Source of the DNA: Mesotoga prima MesG1.Ag.4.2
Lineage (GTDB): Bacteria > Thermotogota > Thermotogae > Petrotogales > Kosmotogaceae
Reading direction: 5' to 3'
NCBI RefSeq assembly: GCF_000147715.2
Contig: NC_017934.1
Span: 558,001 to 622,000 of the forward strand
DNA: 64,000 bases
Part shown: positions 62,305-64,000 of the stretch, in pieces
Numbering within the stretch: position 1 is the first letter of the stretch
Layout: the number at the start of each line of letters is the position of its first letter
Notes under the pieces: model-generated
What the model saw: only the letters and a program-made list of their open reading frames with translations
Databases searched by the model: none
Told to the model about the DNA's origin: nothing
Position numbers and translations under genes: made by a program

Positions 62305-63132
62305 TCACCATCGGCCAAGCAGGCCGACACTCCAGTTCCTGCTGAAGCTAAAAGATTCAATCTTATTGGTAAGGTTAGTGCCAATCCCTGCTGTTATCAG
62401 CATATCTCCAACCCTTACTTCCATGCCTCCGCCAACAATGAAATCTATGTTACTTAAAAGATCAGCGTTCATAGATACTCCAGCACGAGCAGAAAAGAGA
62501 TTGTTGTATGTATACTGAGTCGAAAGACCCAGATATTTTATTGCCATCCCCTCTCTTGTGCCTAATTCAAGTCCAATCATAAAAGGGTCAGGAACAAATC
62601 TTATCCCAGCGAGCAGATCGACTGAACTTACGGAGGAACCACTGTTCCACAAATCGCTGCTGAAGGAAACTATGTATTCAATCAGTTCATATGCCTTACC
62701 TGTGATACCTCCCCTGACTGAGACACCGTAGGTTGTTGCCGTGGCGGTCGTCATGTTTAATTCAAAATCCGCCCCGTAAGCCGTAAAGGGGCCAAGCGCA
62801 CCCGATATTGTGTAGCTAAGTGATCTAACATTCGATGCATTTTCAGTGTCCATGTAGTATTGAAGCATCCCTGCCATTCCATCATCTGAATCCTCAAAGA
62901 GATGCAGGTAGAGAGCACGTTGATTTGAAGAGGGAGAGGCAACCGTAGTCAGTTCAACGAAGTGCGTTGAGAAAGCTGAATTAGTTATCCCATACAAATC
63001 AGAAGGACTGCCAAATCCCGAATCATACTCTACTGCAAGGATACCATTTCCACCCGTTTGAAGCTGGAAGGGATTCATTGCCACAGTAACAACACAAAAA
63101 AACACAACGATCAGAATCAGGAGCTTCTTCAT
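62305..63132 (-). CDS. Predicted outer-membrane beta-barrel protein
   Basis: 275 residues. Signal peptide (LLILIVVFFCVVTVAMN), then amphipathic strand pattern with many short turns and alternate aromatic/hydrophobic residues (AYGADFELNMTTATATTYGV, GLSTQYTYNNLFSARAGVSM), ending with aromatic Trp (GLLGRW), the usual signature for BamA-dependent insertion. No specific family recognised, but the length and pattern match small Thermotogota toga barrels. ATG preceded by GGGGTGATAAG, 4 nt after tgt. Confidence 0.68.
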   Translation of the reverse strand: MKKLLILIVVFFCVVTVAMNPFQLQTGGNGILAVEYDSGFGSPSDLYGITNSAFSTHFVELTTVASPSSNQRALYLHLFEDSDDGMAGMLQYYMDTENASNVRSLSYTISGALGPFTAYGADFELNMTTATATTYGVSVRGGITGKAYELIEYIVSFSSDLWNSGSSVSSVDLLAGIRFVPDPFMIGLELGTREGMAIKYLGLSTQYTYNNLFSARAGVSMNADLLSNIDFIVGGGMEVRVGDMLITAGIGTNLTNKIESFSFSRNWSVGLLGRW

Positions 63133-63136
63133 CTTA

Positions 63137-64000
63137 TCACCCCATACGTTCTTCAGAAGTCTTAAGGTTCTCTGTTTGAATTAGGCCAGTCTCAATACAA
63201 TGTTCTTTGAATTCGGCCAGTCTATCGTCAAGTATAGCTTGTCGGATCCTTTTCACAAACTGCATAAGAAAACTAATATTGTGATAGCTTAACAGGATCT
63301 TTCCAAGAATCTCATCCCTTATGAAAAGATGGTGTATGTATGCTCGGCTGTATGTCGAGCAAACCTTGCAACTGCAATCGGGATCAACGGGTCTCTTGTC
63401 TTCCTTGTTTGTTGAGGACTTAAGATTGATTCTTCCATTCGATGTCAAAGCCGCTCCATGCCTTCCTAACCTGGTCGGAAGAACACAGTCGAACATATCT
63501 ATGCCGTTTTCAACGGCGGCCATTATGAGTTCTGGAGAACCTATCCCCATCAAATACCTTGGTCTTTCTTCAGGTAATAAATTTACAGATCCCGACAAAA
63601 TTCTTTCCGTCGTTTGGAAATCCTCTCCAACGCTCAGTCCGCCAAGAGCGAAACCTTCAAAATCAAGTGAAGTAATTCTAGCGGCACTTTCTTCCCTCAG
63701 GTCACCAAAAAAGCCCCCTTGGACTATACCAAAGAGAGACTGCATACTTTGCCCTTTGTGAGAAAGCAGAAATCTCTCCGCCCAAACCGTAGTTCTCTTT
63801 ACTGACTGTCTTACATAGTCTTTGTTTGCGCTTGGTTCAACACACTCATCGAAGGCCATGGCAATATCCGATCCAATCGCCTCCTGAATCTCTGAAGAAA
63901 GCTCAGGAGTAAAGAAGAGTGCTCTACCATCAAGAGGCGACCGAAACTTTACCCCATCGTCGGTAATCTTTTTTTCTTTTAGAGAGAAGACCTGGAATCC
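63137..64000 (-). CDS. tgt: tRNA-guanine transglycosylase (queuine/preQ1), 5' part beyond the window
   Basis: C-terminal 287 residues of Tgt; the frame is open to the right edge, where it reads GFQVFSLKEKKITDDGVKF, so about 80 N-terminal residues are missing. Visible: FRSPLDG, AMAFDECVEP, GIVQGGFFGDLR, LGGLSVGED, RYLMGIGSPELI, the nucleophile region FDCVLPTRLGRHG and the zinc site CSCKVC...YIHHL. Exchanges G34 for preQ1 in GUN anticodon tRNAs, upstream of QueA and QueH (queH at 9333). Confidence 0.95.
   Translation of the reverse strand, partial: GFQVFSLKEKKITDDGVKFRSPLDGRALFFTPELSSEIQEAIGSDIAMAFDECVEPSANKDYVRQSVKRTTVWAERFLLSHKGQSMQSLFGIVQGGFFGDLREESAARITSLDFEGFALGGLSVGEDFQTTERILSGSVNLLPEERPRYLMGIGSPELIMAAVENGIDMFDCVLPTRLGRHGAALTSNGRINLKSSTNKEDKRPVDPDCSCKVCSTYSRAYIHHLFIRDEILGKILLSYHNISFLMQFVKRIRQAILDDRLAEFKEHCIETGLIQTENLKTSEERMG

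Noticed and set aside
1-64000. Insertion sequences, prophage or CRISPR-Cas
   Set aside because: No transposase, integrase, phage structural or cas gene and no regular short repeats were seen; the tRNA genes show no flanking integrase or attachment duplication.

Overview
The window looks like the chromosome of a mesophilic or moderately thermophilic member of the Thermotogota, most probably the Kosmotogaceae (Mesotoga/Kosmotoga side). This is inferred from the gene families and their arrangement: a short minC followed by three M42 peptidases, thyX instead of thyA, trmFO, a NiaR repressor of the TM1602 type, QueH, a BamA of an outer (toga) membrane, a TrmB with a long C-terminal extension, and a moderate GC content. 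Gene density is very high. TTG and GTG starts are common, and most neighbouring genes overlap by a few bases.

Layout. 1-830: a frameshifted DUF2089 remnant and an empty stretch. 831-2712: a niacin uptake operon (niaR-niaP, minus strand) with a candidate operator. 2747-3029: a tRNA operon (Glu-Val-Phe, minus strand). 3137-20636: one uninterrupted plus-strand run of 21 genes with gaps of at most 6 nt. It holds minC, three M42 peptidases, a degenerate dehydroquinate-synthase-like protein, a SPOR-domain protein, a triple ComEA-type HhH protein, queH, ogg, trmFO, manA, a TPR protein, thyX, a five-gene DRTGG / CBS-ATPase / DRTGG / PHP / ATPase signalling module, and bamA. It closes at a strong bidirectional hairpin at 20643-20673. 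20680-45897: a minus-strand run. Read in its own direction it starts with hpt, a small membrane-anchored protein, degV, recG, rsmD and a Mut7-C protein. An exopolysaccharide block follows (soluble hybrid-input histidine kinase, lone receiver, giant SLBB export protein, PHP phosphatase, BY-kinase/Wzz fusion, O-antigen-ligase-like protein), and then metG-gyrA-lexA-rpiB-HDAC-like hydrolase.

46066-51180: trmB, then the type II fatty acid synthesis operon fabK-fabD-acpP-fabF (minus) with fabZ divergent, and a compact promoter-hairpin-terminator unit between fabZ and htrA that may encode a small RNA. 51180-55653: htrA, an SLC13/ArsB-type transporter and a YgiQ-type radical SAM protein. 55673-60033: the RNase P RNA gene, embedded in a minus-strand operon of coaX, a B12-binding radical SAM protein, folK, a lipoprotein and a second radical SAM protein. 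The last 70 nt of that second radical SAM reading frame run into the 5' part of rnpB. 60140-60491: a plus-strand tRNA operon (Lys-Leu-Gly) with a consensus-like promoter and terminator. 60639-64000: guaA, an outer-membrane barrel protein and the C-terminal part of tgt, which runs off the right edge.

Most content is housekeeping. The parts that stand out are the rnpB/CDS overlap, the 18-repeat SLBB protein with two repeat classes, the orphan DRTGG/CBS-ATPase signalling module, the metal-site-less dehydroquinate-synthase-like protein, and the putative small RNA whose promoter sits inside an inverted repeat.
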